NCBI GenBank assembly: GCA_947581855.1
Contig: CANPVZ010000014.1
Location: forward strand, 1-64,000
Source of the DNA: an uncultured Phocaeicola sp.
GTDB taxonomy: Bacteria; Bacteroidota; Bacteroidia; Bacteroidales; Bacteroidaceae
Length of the DNA: 64,000 nt
Direction of reading: 5' to 3'
Shown here: piece after piece, positions 35,014 through 45,140 of the stretch
Layout: each line of letters begins with the position of its first letter
How positions within the stretch are numbered: the first letter of the stretch is position 1
Notes under the pieces: model-generated
What the model was told of the DNA's origin: nothing
What the model saw: only the letters and a program-made list of their open reading frames with translations
The model's database searches: none
Translations under genes and position numbers: made by a program

Positions 35014-35178
35014 TCTCTGTCCCTTCGTAACAGGTTTAGAAATCGAATTATAGGGAATAAATGAGTCCTTCTTCAAGTTAGTTGAAAAGCAGAACTCTTT
35101 GCCGTGCATGCTTTGTAGGGATATCCTTAAAAGAGTAAAGTTAAAGCCAACTGATTAATTTCTAATTAGTTATATTGA

Positions 35179-35276
35179 CTGAATATCCCTATCTAAAGAT
35201 ACTAAAAAGCCAACTAATTCGCAATGCTTTGAGCTTGAATTAGTTGGCTAATTTTATAGTATTTCCTGAATGTCCC
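35179..35276. mobile_element. IS end remnant (same IS as 16615-17027)
   Basis: The leader end of the IS (AGCCAACTAATTC...GAATTAGTTGGCT hairpin, then TATTTCCTGAATGTCCC) is repeated here with few changes. Another terminal motif (CTGAATATCCC, 35179-35189) sits at its left in the same, not inverted, orientation. No transposase remains. The outer CCC at 35274-35276 abuts the chrA gene and its last C is part of that gene's stop codon. Confidence 0.75.
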
Positions 35277-35848
35277 TAATAAAGAATCGCGCCTGCCGCT
35301 CCGCACAGCACAATCATTAATATAGGATTGATTTTGTAGTAGCGCGTACATACAAATGCTGTTATAAATAATAGTACACTGATAACGAACTGGTATAAAT
35401 TATCGTGAGGCGTACTGAAATTTTCCGCATTCATAAGAAGCAAGGCTGCTGCAGCCAACAAACCTACTACCGCCGGACGTAGCCCGCTAAATACCGCTTC
35501 TACCATAGGGTGTTTCTGGTATTTCAGAAAGAATTTGCTGATAGCCAGCATTAAGATAAAAGAAGGAAGTGTTACGGCGAAGGTGGCGGTCATGCTGCCC
35601 AACACACCCATTGTTTGAGAGTAACCGGCATTCATTATAGCCGTATATCCTACATAGGTTGCTGAATTAATACCGATAGGACCCGGCGTCATCTGGCTGA
35701 TGGCGACAATATCTGTAAACTCGGAAGTACTAATCCAATTGTATCGGGTTACTACTTCGCCTTGAATCATGGAAAGCATGGCATATCCGCCTCCGAAACC
35801 GAATAAACCGATTTTTAAGAAAGTGTAGAATAATTGAAGGAATATCAT
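35276..35848 (-). CDS. chrA: chromate transporter (CHR family), C-terminal-type half
   Basis: A 190-residue membrane protein with five or six hydrophobic segments. CHR-family motifs are FGFGGGYAMLSMIQGE near the start and ISQMTPGPIGINSATYVGY near residue 50. In bacteria with short CHR proteins, two half-size subunits replace the fused ChrA. It overlaps the upstream partner by 4 bp. The stop codon TAG takes its final G from the IS end, so the native C-terminus may have been slightly longer. The physiological substrate need not be chromate. Confidence 0.88.
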   Translation of the reverse strand: MIFLQLFYTFLKIGLFGFGGGYAMLSMIQGEVVTRYNWISTSEFTDIVAISQMTPGPIGINSATYVGYTAIMNAGYSQTMGVLGSMTATFAVTLPSFILMLAISKFFLKYQKHPMVEAVFSGLRPAVVGLLAAAALLLMNAENFSTPHDNLYQFVISVLLFITAFVCTRYYKINPILMIVLCGAAGAILY

Positions 35849-36396
35849 TTTTGTTCAGATTTAGAGTGTTTGTAACGGCCCCACAGGTAGCCTCCTATGC
35901 CGGCTATAATGATAATGTATATGGGAGAAACTCCAAGCAACCATATGAGTAGGGCGCTGATAACAGGAATCCATATCGTGTAGCGGTTAATTTTTGAAGA
36001 TTTAGCTACGGAAAAAGTCGGCGCAGCGATAAGAGCTACTACAGCCGGGCGGATTCCTTTAAATATGTTTTCTACCAGTTGATATTCTTTAAACTGTTGA
36101 AAAAATAAGGCAATAGCCAAAATAATAAGGAAAGAAGGAAGAATGGTTCCTAAAGTAGTCATGATACTTCCTTTTATTCCTCGCAGTTTGTAGCCTATAA
36201 AGATAGCCATATTAACCGCAAACACTCCGGGAGCGGATTGAGCGATGGCCATCAAGTCTACAAAATCTTCTTTATTAATCCATTTCTTTTTATTAACTAT
36301 TTCTTCTTCAATAAGGGGAATCATAGCGTATCCCCCTCCGATAGTAAATGTGCCGATTTTGAAGAAGATTCCAAACGACTCTAAGTAAATATTCAT
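35845..36396 (-). CDS. chrA: chromate transporter (CHR family), N-terminal-type half
   Basis: A 183-residue partner of the next gene with the same fold: FTIGGGYAMIPLIEEEIV, then IAQSAPGVFAVNMAIFIGY. Its stop overlaps the partner's start (ATGA). It lies 48 bp downstream of the hybrid two-component gene on the same strand, which suggests that the regulator and transporter share a transcript or that one controls the other. Confidence 0.88.
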   Translation of the reverse strand: MNIYLESFGIFFKIGTFTIGGGYAMIPLIEEEIVNKKKWINKEDFVDLMAIAQSAPGVFAVNMAIFIGYKLRGIKGSIMTTLGTILPSFLIILAIALFFQQFKEYQLVENIFKGIRPAVVALIAAPTFSVAKSSKINRYTIWIPVISALLIWLLGVSPIYIIIIAGIGGYLWGRYKHSKSEQK

Positions 36397-36444
36397 ACAG
36401 TGTTTTATTTGTGGTGTTGTTCTATATTCTTATAATAATCATAG

Positions 36445-39400
36445 TTATGGTTTATTGCCTTTCTCCGCATATTCACTGGGAGTACATCCAAAACGTTTTT
36501 TAAATAGTTTACGGAAATATTTTACATCACTGAATCCGGTAATATAGGAAATCTCTGCTACATTATGATGATTCTCCCATAGAAGTTCGGCTGCTTTGTT
36601 TAGGCGTACGTTTCGTATGATGGTGTTGGGAGCCTGGTCTGTCAGATTCTTTAATTTTTTGAAGAAACCTGAGCGGCTCATATTCAATGCGGCAGCCAAA
36701 TCATCGACGGTGAAGCCGGAATTGCTAAGATTCATTTCAATAATTTCCTTTACTTTTTTCATAAACTGAACATCCAGATCGGACGCATTGCCGGGAAGTT
36801 CATTCACTTCTTCTTCCGGACTAAATTTGGCAAATTTCTCTTTTAGAATAGTTCTGTTACGGATAAGTGTCCGAATGGTAGCATGAAGAACTTCTGCATT
36901 AAAAGGTTTGGAAATATAGCTGTCTGCAAAATTATTCAGTCCGTAAACTACATGTTCCGTGTCTCCTAAAGCAGTCAATAAGATAACCGGGATATGAGAT
37001 GTTTCGATGTCCTCTTTTAATTGTTTGCATAACTTGTCTCCGCTCAATCCCGGCATCATTATATCGGAAATAACTAAATCAGGATTAGATTTCTTAATAC
37101 TTTTCCATCCTTCCAAACCGTTCTTTGTTGTGAAAACCGTATAATTCTCAGAAAGCAAAGATTCAAGGAAATGACGCATTTCATCATTATCTTCTACAAT
37201 GATTATTCGGTACTTTTTCTTTTCTTCATCTATATACGGAACGTTTTTTACTTCTTCCATATTCTTTTGCACGTTTTGTGCCTGTTCTTGCTTCTCCTCT
37301 GAGAAATCGATAAGCTCTTGCTTATAATATTTGAAGCCTATGGGGAAGAGTATGGTAAAAGTGCTTCCTTTGTTTTCCATGCTTTCGAATTGAATATGCC
37401 CTTTATGAATTTTCACAAGTTTATGAACCATATGAAGGCCTATCCCGGTGCTGTTTTTAATATGAATGGCATTGCTGGCCCGAAAGAATAAGTTGAATAA
37501 TTTTTTTTGTTCTTTTTCGGGTATCCCGATTCCCGTATCTTTAATTTTTATTCCCCAATTATCATTTTCTTGTATAGTGGATATTTCTATTCGTCCATTC
37601 TTATTTGTATATTTCAAGGCATTTGATATCAAATTCTGTAAGATAGTGTTTATTTTTTCCTTATCAATCCATACGTCTGATACATTTTCGTTTGGAATAT
37701 AGGTAAAGGTTAGTTTTTTCGACTCTGCATAAGGCATAAAATGGTTCATACTTTTTTGTATGACAGTATTTATATTGTGCTTTTTTATGTGCAAAGAGCC
37801 TTCTTCGCTTTCGTTCTTTTCGAAGGCAAGTGTATTCGATATTAAATCACATAATTCATTCGTTTTATGCAAGGCAATATTTAGATACTGTTTACCTTTC
37901 TCCGATAATGTTTTTTCTTTAGTTAATTCTTCAAGGGGCACTTTTATTAAAGTTAGCGGAGTGCGGATATCATGTGCGGTGTTTATATAAAATTCAACTT
38001 TGTCGGCAGCGAGTTTCTTCTCCCGTTTCATCCAGAAATACCGGATAATGATGCTTCCCACGGAAAATAAAATAAGTGCGAGGATGCTCTTTGCCCAGAT
38101 GGTTCCCCAAAAGGGAGGGGCAATGTTTACTTCGATAGCTTTTTCGTCAAGCACAGTGAAATTGTTTCTCATTACCGCCCGCACCCGTAGAACATATTTG
38201 CCCGGGTTCAGATTTGTATACTGAACATGATTATCTTCTGACGGTACACTCCACTTGTTGTGTAATCCTTCAATTTTCCAGCAATAAAGCACATTTTCCG
38301 GGTTATCAAAGTTGATAGAAGATATCTGAAATGAGAAAATGTTTTGTGAGTAAGGAAGTTTTATCTTCTTTTGCTTGTTTATATCTATTGAAATGGATTT
38401 CTCTTCAGGAAAATACAAGCTCTTTTTAGGGATGGTCCGAAGATTTGAGAAAACAATTTTCTCTTCATTTTCATACGGGAAGGTTGCCTTGTCCGGAAAT
38501 TCAATGGCTCCGTTATTAGAACCGAAAATGAGGGTGTTTTCTTTGGTATGTACACACGCATTATAGTTGAAACTGGTGGATATTAACCCTTGCTCTGAAG
38601 TCCAGTTATAAAACGTCTTATTTTGATGAAAATAGCGAGTAAGCCCTCCTTCGGTACTGAATAAGAGATCTCCGTCATTGTTGGATATAATTGCATATAT
38701 ATTGTTGGCAAATAAAGCGCAGCTTTTCCGTCGGTGGCTTATGAATTCTCCATTATTTAAATTGTAGATTAATAAACCGCTGCCACACGTTCCTATATAA
38801 ACATTGTTTTTATTGTCTTGATAAATGGCGCTTATATGTTTACACATAACAGGGAGATCGATAGTTGTAATTTTCCCATCTTCTTTGTCTATTTTATACA
38901 ATCCTTCTGTTGTACCAATCCATATGCATTTTTCATCCTTTTCGGCCATGCAGGTTACTTGATGATCAATTTTAAAATATTGATATTTCCGGTTATCCCA
39001 ATCTATCTTTTCAATTTTATTATAACCGCCTGCCCAGATATATCCGTCGCTATCTTTTATGATTACTCTAACATATTTGTTTACATCTTTATTTTCTTCT
39101 CCATAAAAATTGGGACTAAGGTAGTATGCCTTTTTTTGTTTCTTATCAATCCAATAAACTCCCGACATGTATCCGCCGGCCATAATAATCCCTGGTTTTA
39201 TTTCACAAAGAGTTAGATATATGTGATTTTTATTTTGGGTATCCGTTAGCTTGTCTGATAAATAATGTTCCCACCTTTTTTCTTTTTGTCGATAGAGGCT
39301 TATTCCATCGTTGGTGGCGTACCACAGATCTCCTTCTGAATCTTGAATGATGTAATTTACCTGATTATTTGCAATTGTCTGGGGATTATTAATAGCATGC

Positions 39401-40431
39401 CTTATCCAATTATAACTTGGATGGGAACGCAGATAAAGAGTAATGCCCATCGGATAAACGGAAACCCAGACACGTTGTTTTTCATCGACATATATATCGT
39501 TGACATTGTTTCCGTTCATTTTGTTTTCAGTGGTGTAATCAGCCGTAAGAAAAGGTTCCAGTTTATCTTCTATTAAATCATATTTATAGATTCCGGCTCC
39601 GAAAGTTGCAATCAGAATATTTTGGTAATTGTTTCCATAGACTGCAAACTTCATGATTTGTATATCTTTAGGAACTCCCAAATCCTTCATTTGATTGCTT
39701 TTAATATCATAAAGATATACTCCGTTCCGGAAAGTTCCTATTAAAAGCTTTTGGTGTGATGCACTGTAATGAAGTTTTTGTATCCGCATGGAAATCGTAT
39801 CTATAGCCAGATTATGAATAGGCTTTAACGTGTTATCTATGAGGTGGGCAAGGAAGAGTCCGCGTTCTGTTCCGATATAAAACCGATCCTTCCCTACATG
39901 TTTTACTTCTGTTATAGGATATGGATTGGAACTTCGGATTTCATGATACTTCTGTTGGTTGACATCATAAATATATATGTCATTCTTGTTGCATAACCAT
40001 ACCGTATGATTTGGCCCCAGACAGGTATAAGTAATCCGCTGCGGAACCATTGCGTTTTTGGATATGTCAATAGTATCGAATTTATCTTTTGTCTGATTAT
40101 ATTTATAGAAAATACCATTCTTGCTAATTCCCCATAATGTACCGGACTCATCAATTTTGAGCTCATCTTGGGATAGTGGAAAATTAGGATTCTGGGAAGT
40201 TGTTTCCGAAGGGTAATTTTTAAATTCTTTTCCATTATAACGGTCTATACCATTGCTTGTCAGGAACCACATGTATCCTTCTTTGTCTTTTGCTATAGAG
40301 TATACGCGGCGGCTACTTAATCCTTTATCTACGGTAATATATCGAAACGATTGTCCGTGTGATAACAGTACAATAAGTAGAAAGTGAATAAGCGCAAAAA
40401 CGCGTATTGTAATTCTTCCAGAAAGATTCAT
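36445..40431 (-). CDS. hybrid two-component system regulator (HTCS)
   Basis: 1328 residues in one chain. A signal anchor (1-26) precedes a periplasmic two-propeller sensor of Reg_prop repeats (about 30-690, e.g. YSIAKDKEGYMWFLTSNGID and IIQDSEGDLWYATNDGI). A Y_Y_Y domain (about 690-775) and a membrane helix (about 779-801) follow. The histidine kinase has HDIRTPL with His820, then NLISNALKYT and DTGIGIPEKEQ. The receiver has Asp1123 in SDIMMPG. A C-terminal AraC HTH (about 1220-1325, SRSGFFKKLKNL) ends it. Such proteins normally sense an oligosaccharide and switch on a polysaccharide utilisation locus; here the next genes are chromate-type transporters. Confidence 0.95.
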   Translation of the reverse strand: MNLSGRITIRVFALIHFLLIVLLSHGQSFRYITVDKGLSSRRVYSIAKDKEGYMWFLTSNGIDRYNGKEFKNYPSETTSQNPNFPLSQDELKIDESGTLWGISKNGIFYKYNQTKDKFDTIDISKNAMVPQRITYTCLGPNHTVWLCNKNDIYIYDVNQQKYHEIRSSNPYPITEVKHVGKDRFYIGTERGLFLAHLIDNTLKPIHNLAIDTISMRIQKLHYSASHQKLLIGTFRNGVYLYDIKSNQMKDLGVPKDIQIMKFAVYGNNYQNILIATFGAGIYKYDLIEDKLEPFLTADYTTENKMNGNNVNDIYVDEKQRVWVSVYPMGITLYLRSHPSYNWIRHAINNPQTIANNQVNYIIQDSEGDLWYATNDGISLYRQKEKRWEHYLSDKLTDTQNKNHIYLTLCEIKPGIIMAGGYMSGVYWIDKKQKKAYYLSPNFYGEENKDVNKYVRVIIKDSDGYIWAGGYNKIEKIDWDNRKYQYFKIDHQVTCMAEKDEKCIWIGTTEGLYKIDKEDGKITTIDLPVMCKHISAIYQDNKNNVYIGTCGSGLLIYNLNNGEFISHRRKSCALFANNIYAIISNNDGDLLFSTEGGLTRYFHQNKTFYNWTSEQGLISTSFNYNACVHTKENTLIFGSNNGAIEFPDKATFPYENEEKIVFSNLRTIPKKSLYFPEEKSISIDINKQKKIKLPYSQNIFSFQISSINFDNPENVLYCWKIEGLHNKWSVPSEDNHVQYTNLNPGKYVLRVRAVMRNNFTVLDEKAIEVNIAPPFWGTIWAKSILALILFSVGSIIIRYFWMKREKKLAADKVEFYINTAHDIRTPLTLIKVPLEELTKEKTLSEKGKQYLNIALHKTNELCDLISNTLAFEKNESEEGSLHIKKHNINTVIQKSMNHFMPYAESKKLTFTYIPNENVSDVWIDKEKINTILQNLISNALKYTNKNGRIEISTIQENDNWGIKIKDTGIGIPEKEQKKLFNLFFRASNAIHIKNSTGIGLHMVHKLVKIHKGHIQFESMENKGSTFTILFPIGFKYYKQELIDFSEEKQEQAQNVQKNMEEVKNVPYIDEEKKKYRIIIVEDNDEMRHFLESLLSENYTVFTTKNGLEGWKSIKKSNPDLVISDIMMPGLSGDKLCKQLKEDIETSHIPVILLTALGDTEHVVYGLNNFADSYISKPFNAEVLHATIRTLIRNRTILKEKFAKFSPEEEVNELPGNASDLDVQFMKKVKEIIEMNLSNSGFTVDDLAAALNMSRSGFFKKLKNLTDQAPNTIIRNVRLNKAAELLWENHHNVAEISYITGFSDVKYFRKLFKKRFGCTPSEYAEKGNKP

Positions 40432-40457
40432 GTATTATAATGTTTCTCAGTTTTTTT

Positions 40458-40563
40458 ATATAAAAGGGGCTGTCTCAAAAGTAAGTAGCTATCCTTTTTC
40501 AGTCATTCGATTTATTATCGGATGGCAGTGGAAAAGCCGCTTTTGTAACAGCCCCTTTTATAT
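40458..40563. terminator. long-range inverted repeat between purL and the HTCS gene
   Basis: ATATAAAAGGGGCTGT (40458-40473) and ACAGCCCCTTTTATAT (40548-40563) pair perfectly over 16 bp. An inner hairpin (CATTCGA...TCGGATG) sits in the 74-nt loop. It lies just past the purL stop and probably ends that transcript; it may be a mobile palindromic element. Confidence 0.6.
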
Positions 40564-40583
40564 GGAATAAACAATATTTTTTA

Positions 40584-43500
40584 TTATTTGTTTATAGTAA
40601 TCCAATTTTTTGCATTTACAAAAGCCTCAATCCATGGGGTTATTTGGTCTGAGTTTTTCCTGTCGAGTGGATAAAAAGCATTTTGCCAAGGGAAGAATGC
40701 TCGTTCCAAGTGAGGCATAATAGCTACGTGGCGACCGTCTTCGCTTGCCAATGCGGCAACAGAGTAATCCGACCCGTTTGGATTTCCCGGATATTCATCG
40801 TAGTTATATTTTGCTACCACATGATATTTGTCCTCTTCATAAGGTAAAGAGAACTTGCCTTCTCCGTGAGCTACCCAAATGCCTAATTTGCATCCGCTTA
40901 AAGAACCGAATAATACGCTACGGTTCATGGGAATGGTTAATCCGACAAATGCCGATTCGAATTTATGCGAATCGTTGTGGAGCATTTTACCTTTCTTTTT
41001 ATGTTCCGGATTAATTAAATTAAGTTCCATCATGAGCTGACATCCGTTACATACACCTAATGATAAAGTGTCTTTTCGGGCATAGAACTTATCCAAAGCC
41101 GCTTTTGCTTTTGGGTTAAATAGAAAACTACCGGCCCATCCTTTAGCAGAGCCCAGAACGTCAGAATTGGCAAATCCGCCGCAGAATACGATGAAATGAA
41201 TATCTTCCAACGTTTCACGTCCACTGATTAAGTCGGTCATAGTTACATCTTTTACATCGAAGCCTGCCAAATAAAGCATATAAGCCATTTCTCGTTCGCC
41301 GTTTGTTCCCTTTTCACGAATGATGGCTGCTTTGATACCGCTTGGCGTGCGACGGTCTGGATTCAATCCGTATTGTGAAAACTTACCGGTGAAGTCTTTG
41401 TTGAATACCAATTCCAAAGGTTGCATCTTGTAATTTTCAAAACGTTTCTTGGCGCATCCGTTCATGCTCTGTTTGCGGTCGAGCAGGTAAGAGGAGGAGT
41501 ACCATACGTCACGCAGGTAATCGATACCGAACTGGTAGGTTGCTTCTCCTTTGGTTACAAGGATGTGACGTTCTTCTGCGGGAGTTCCTAACTTGATATA
41601 TCCCACACCGGCATTTTCCAATATTTTCTTTACCTCTTCTTTATGTTTGTCTTTTACTTGTATCACCACACCCGGATTTTCTGCGAACAGAATCTTTACA
41701 AGGTCTTCTTCCTTTATCTTGTTCAGGTTGATTTCCATACCACCTTCTGTATTGGCAAAACACATTTCAAGTAAAGTGGTTATTAAACCTCCGGCAGAAA
41801 TATCGTGGCCGGCAAGAATCAAACCTTTATTTACCAATTCCTGTATAGCCAGAAATGCGTCGCGGAAGTATTCAGGATTCTGAACGGTAGGCACATCGTC
41901 ACCTATTTTATTCATAGATTGAGCGAAAGCCGAACCTCCCAAGCGCAATTTGTCAAAGCTGAAGTCAATGTGGTATAAGGTGGTTTTTTTATCGTTTATC
42001 AGCACCGGAGAAACAACCTTCTTGATATCCGACACTTCACCTCCGGCAGAAACAATGACTGTTCCCGGACTGATAACCTTTTCGCCGTTGGGGTATTTCT
42101 GAGTCATGGATAAAGAATCTTTTCCTGTCGGAACGTTGATTTGCAAAGCACAACAGAAATCAGACAGTGCTTTTACGGCAGTATACAGACGAGCATCTTC
42201 GCCTTCTTGCGAGCGGCAAGGCCACATCCAGTTCGCTGAAAGAGAAATGCTGTCCATTCCATCGGCGAACGGAGCCCAAACAATGTTGGTTAACGCTTCG
42301 GAAACCGATAATACCGAACCGGCGGCAGGATTGGCTAAAGCTGCTTGAGGCGCATGCCCCAAGGATGTAGCGATACCTTTTTCGCCTCTGTAATCGAGAG
42401 CTACCACTCCACAATCGCTCAAAGGTAATTGAATCTCACCCTGACATTGCTGGCGGGCTACTTTTCCTGTTACCGAACGGTCAACTTTGTTGGTTAACCA
42501 ATCTTTACATGCAACAGCCTCCAATTGAAGAACGCGTGTAACATATTCGTTGATCTTTGCAGTATCGTAGGTAACGTCCTCGTAATGGCGTTCTACTGTT
42601 TTATCTACCATATAAGTTTTAGGAGATGAACCGAACATTTGGTCTACTGCCAGGTCGAAGGGACGAACTCCGTCAGCTTGCTCGAATGCGAAACGGGCAT
42701 CACCGGTAGTTTCACCCACCACATACATCGGAGCACGTTCCCGTTCTGCAATCTTCTGCACATGCTCAATAGCCTCTTCTTTAACGAGCAAGCCCATGCG
42801 TTCTTGACTCTCATTAGCAATAATTTCTTTAGCAGAGAGCGTTTTGTCGCCGATAGGAAGTTTGCTCATATCTATCAAACCGCCGCATTCTTCCACCAGT
42901 TCGGATAAACAGTTTACATGTCCGGCCGAGCCATGATCGTGAATAGATACGATAGGGTTGTTTTCTTCTTCGCAAAGGGCACGAACAACATTGTTGGCAC
43001 GCTTTTGCATTTCGGCGTTGGCGCGTTGTACGGCATTCAATTCTATACCGGAAGAATAACGTCCTGTTTCTACGGAAGAAACAGAACCGCCACCCAGTCC
43101 GATGCGATAGTTATCTCCACCGATTACCACAATCTTGTTACCTGCTTCCGGTTTACCTTTCAAACAGTCGCGTTGAGTTCCGTATCCTACGCCTCCCGCT
43201 AACATAATCACTTTGTCGTAACCGTAGAATGTATCATTCTCTTTATGTTCGAAGGTCAATAAAGAACCGCAGATGAGCGGTTGGCCGAATTTGTTTCCGA
43301 AATCGGATGCGCCGTTTGAGGCTTTGATTAATATTTGTTCCGGAGTCTGATACAACCATTTACGTACCGGTAATAGTTCTTCCCATTCGCGTCCCTCTTC
43401 CGTGCGGGGATAGGAAGTCATATATACAGCCGTTCCGGCAATAGGCCAGGAGCCTTTACCGCCTCCCATACGGTCGCGGATTTCTCCACCGGTTCCGGTA

Positions 43501-44285
43501 GATGCGCCGTTGAACGGTTCGACGGTAGTGGGGAAGTTATGAGTTTCGGCTTTTAAAGAGATAACCGTTTTAATATCTTTAATGATAAAATAGTCGGAGG
43601 TAGAGTGATCTGCCGGAGCAAATTGCTCCACTACCGGTCCCTCTGCGAAAGCTACATTATCTTTGTAAGCAGAAATAATCTTGTTGGGATTTTCTGCAGT
43701 AGTTTTCTTTATCATTTGAAAAAGAGATGATTCCATTTCTACTCCATCGATAATGAAAGTACCGCCAAAGATTTTATGACGGCAATGCTCCGAGTTGATT
43801 TGAGCGAAACCAAACACTTCCGAGTCCGTAAGCTTGCGTCCCAGATCTTTTTCCACTTTTAACAGATAATCCATTTCTTCGCGTGAAAGAGCCAGACCTT
43901 CTTTTTCATTGTATTCTTCCAGATTTTCTACATACACAATGGGCTGGGGCTTCATATTGGTCGTGAAAACATCTTGATTCAGCCCCTTGTACATGCGCTG
44001 GAGCATCGGGTCATAGTCTGCGTGTTCATTTTTTACCGGAAAATACTCTTCGATACGGGTAATGCCTTCAAGCCCCATGTTTTGAGCAATTTCTACAGCA
44101 TTCGTACTCCAGGGAGTAATCATTTCCTTACGAGGACCTACAAAGTAACCTTTCAGGTTCTCTTCAATTTCTACTGTTGCGTCTCCATAGAGCCAACATA
44201 GTTTTTTAATTTCTTCAGACGATAAATCGTGATTACATTCTGTGGCAATCACATTTTGTGCGGAGGTTCTGAAAAATAGAATCAT
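40584..44285 (-). CDS. purL: phosphoribosylformylglycinamidine synthase (large, fused PurL)
   Basis: A 1233-residue enzyme of de novo purine synthesis that turns FGAR, glutamine and ATP into FGAM. The order is an N-terminal PurS-like part, a linker, two AIRS-type halves (KAETHNFPTTVEPFNGASTG, and VPTGKDSLSM in the second) and a C-terminal glutaminase. The glutaminase has the nucleophile Cys in LGVCNGCQLM and the His in MPHLERAFFPWQ. The large single-chain form is usual for Bacteroidetes. A probable promoter is at 44336-44365. It stands alone on the minus strand. Confidence 0.96.
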   Translation of the reverse strand: MILFFRTSAQNVIATECNHDLSSEEIKKLCWLYGDATVEIEENLKGYFVGPRKEMITPWSTNAVEIAQNMGLEGITRIEEYFPVKNEHADYDPMLQRMYKGLNQDVFTTNMKPQPIVYVENLEEYNEKEGLALSREEMDYLLKVEKDLGRKLTDSEVFGFAQINSEHCRHKIFGGTFIIDGVEMESSLFQMIKKTTAENPNKIISAYKDNVAFAEGPVVEQFAPADHSTSDYFIIKDIKTVISLKAETHNFPTTVEPFNGASTGTGGEIRDRMGGGKGSWPIAGTAVYMTSYPRTEEGREWEELLPVRKWLYQTPEQILIKASNGASDFGNKFGQPLICGSLLTFEHKENDTFYGYDKVIMLAGGVGYGTQRDCLKGKPEAGNKIVVIGGDNYRIGLGGGSVSSVETGRYSSGIELNAVQRANAEMQKRANNVVRALCEEENNPIVSIHDHGSAGHVNCLSELVEECGGLIDMSKLPIGDKTLSAKEIIANESQERMGLLVKEEAIEHVQKIAERERAPMYVVGETTGDARFAFEQADGVRPFDLAVDQMFGSSPKTYMVDKTVERHYEDVTYDTAKINEYVTRVLQLEAVACKDWLTNKVDRSVTGKVARQQCQGEIQLPLSDCGVVALDYRGEKGIATSLGHAPQAALANPAAGSVLSVSEALTNIVWAPFADGMDSISLSANWMWPCRSQEGEDARLYTAVKALSDFCCALQINVPTGKDSLSMTQKYPNGEKVISPGTVIVSAGGEVSDIKKVVSPVLINDKKTTLYHIDFSFDKLRLGGSAFAQSMNKIGDDVPTVQNPEYFRDAFLAIQELVNKGLILAGHDISAGGLITTLLEMCFANTEGGMEINLNKIKEEDLVKILFAENPGVVIQVKDKHKEEVKKILENAGVGYIKLGTPAEERHILVTKGEATYQFGIDYLRDVWYSSSYLLDRKQSMNGCAKKRFENYKMQPLELVFNKDFTGKFSQYGLNPDRRTPSGIKAAIIREKGTNGEREMAYMLYLAGFDVKDVTMTDLISGRETLEDIHFIVFCGGFANSDVLGSAKGWAGSFLFNPKAKAALDKFYARKDTLSLGVCNGCQLMMELNLINPEHKKKGKMLHNDSHKFESAFVGLTIPMNRSVLFGSLSGCKLGIWVAHGEGKFSLPYEEDKYHVVAKYNYDEYPGNPNGSDYSVAALASEDGRHVAIMPHLERAFFPWQNAFYPLDRKNSDQITPWIEAFVNAKNWITINK

Positions 44286-44335
44286 ATTATGTCAATAATT
44301 AGTATTATTTAAAATTCTACTGTTTGAATAGTGTG

Positions 44336-44365
44336 CAAAGTTAAATAAAAGGGGCGGGGTACAAA
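44336..44365 (-). promoter_or_regulatory. probable promoter of purL
   Basis: On the minus strand TTTG (44365-44362), 18 nt, then TAACTTTG (44343-44336). No PurR-type operator could be recognised. Confidence 0.5.
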
Positions 44366-44469
44366 AGAAAAGAGGGAAAATAAAGTGAAAAATGATAAAG
44401 GTTTATACAGTAATGAAAAAAAACTCTATGTAGTTTCTCCATTTCCCAAAAAAGTGTCATCTTTGCAAC

Positions 44470-45129
44470 ATGAATTGGTTAGAGCAAGTATCACTATTGG
44501 AGTTTTTAGTGAAAGGCTTTGTGATTGGCGTGGTGGTTTCGGCGCCTTTAGGGCCTGTGGGGGTATTGTGTATCCAACGGACATTGAATAAAGGGCGCGT
44601 TTACGGTTTTGTTACCGGATTAGGCGCTGCATTAAGCGATATTATCTATGCGCTGTTTACAGGATACGGTATGAGTTTTGCCTTTGATTTTATTCAAGCA
44701 AATATTTTTTACTTGCAGTTAATCGGTAGTATCATGCTTCTTGTATTTGGAATTTACACTTTTCGAAGTAATCCGGTTCATTCCATTCGTCCCGTGTCAT
44801 CCAATAAAGGAACTTTAATCCATAATTTTGTAACCGCTTTTTTTGTCACGCTTTCCAATCCTCTTATCATATTTCTTTTTATCGGCTTTTTTGCCCGTTT
44901 TGCTTTTGTTCTTCCGGAAATACCCATATATGAACAAACGTTAGGTTATCTGGCTATTGTTACCGGAGCTGTGGCATGGTGGTTCGGCATTACTTTTTTT
45001 GTTAGTAAAATAAGAAACCGCTTCAATCTTCGTGGTATTTGGATATTGAACAGAATCATAGGTGTAGTGGTTGTGATAATGGCAATTATTGGATTCTTCT
45101 ATACCCTTACGGGGAATTCTCTGTACTAA
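44470..45129 (+). CDS. LysE-family exporter
   Basis: A 219-residue inner-membrane protein with six hydrophobic segments. The family motif VSAPLGPVGVLCIQRTLNKGR lies near residue 24, and TLSNPLIIFLFIGFF near 137. LysE/RhtB proteins export amino acids such as lysine or threonine; the substrate is unknown here. A CATCTTTG box ends only 5 bp before the ATG, so the message may be almost leaderless, or the true promoter lies further up. It is the first of four closely spaced genes. Confidence 0.85.
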   Translation: MNWLEQVSLLEFLVKGFVIGVVVSAPLGPVGVLCIQRTLNKGRVYGFVTGLGAALSDIIYALFTGYGMSFAFDFIQANIFYLQLIGSIMLLVFGIYTFRSNPVHSIRPVSSNKGTLIHNFVTAFFVTLSNPLIIFLFIGFFARFAFVLPEIPIYEQTLGYLAIVTGAVAWWFGITFFVSKIRNRFNLRGIWILNRIIGVVVVIMAIIGFFYTLTGNSLY

Positions 45130-45140
45130 AATTTTATGAT

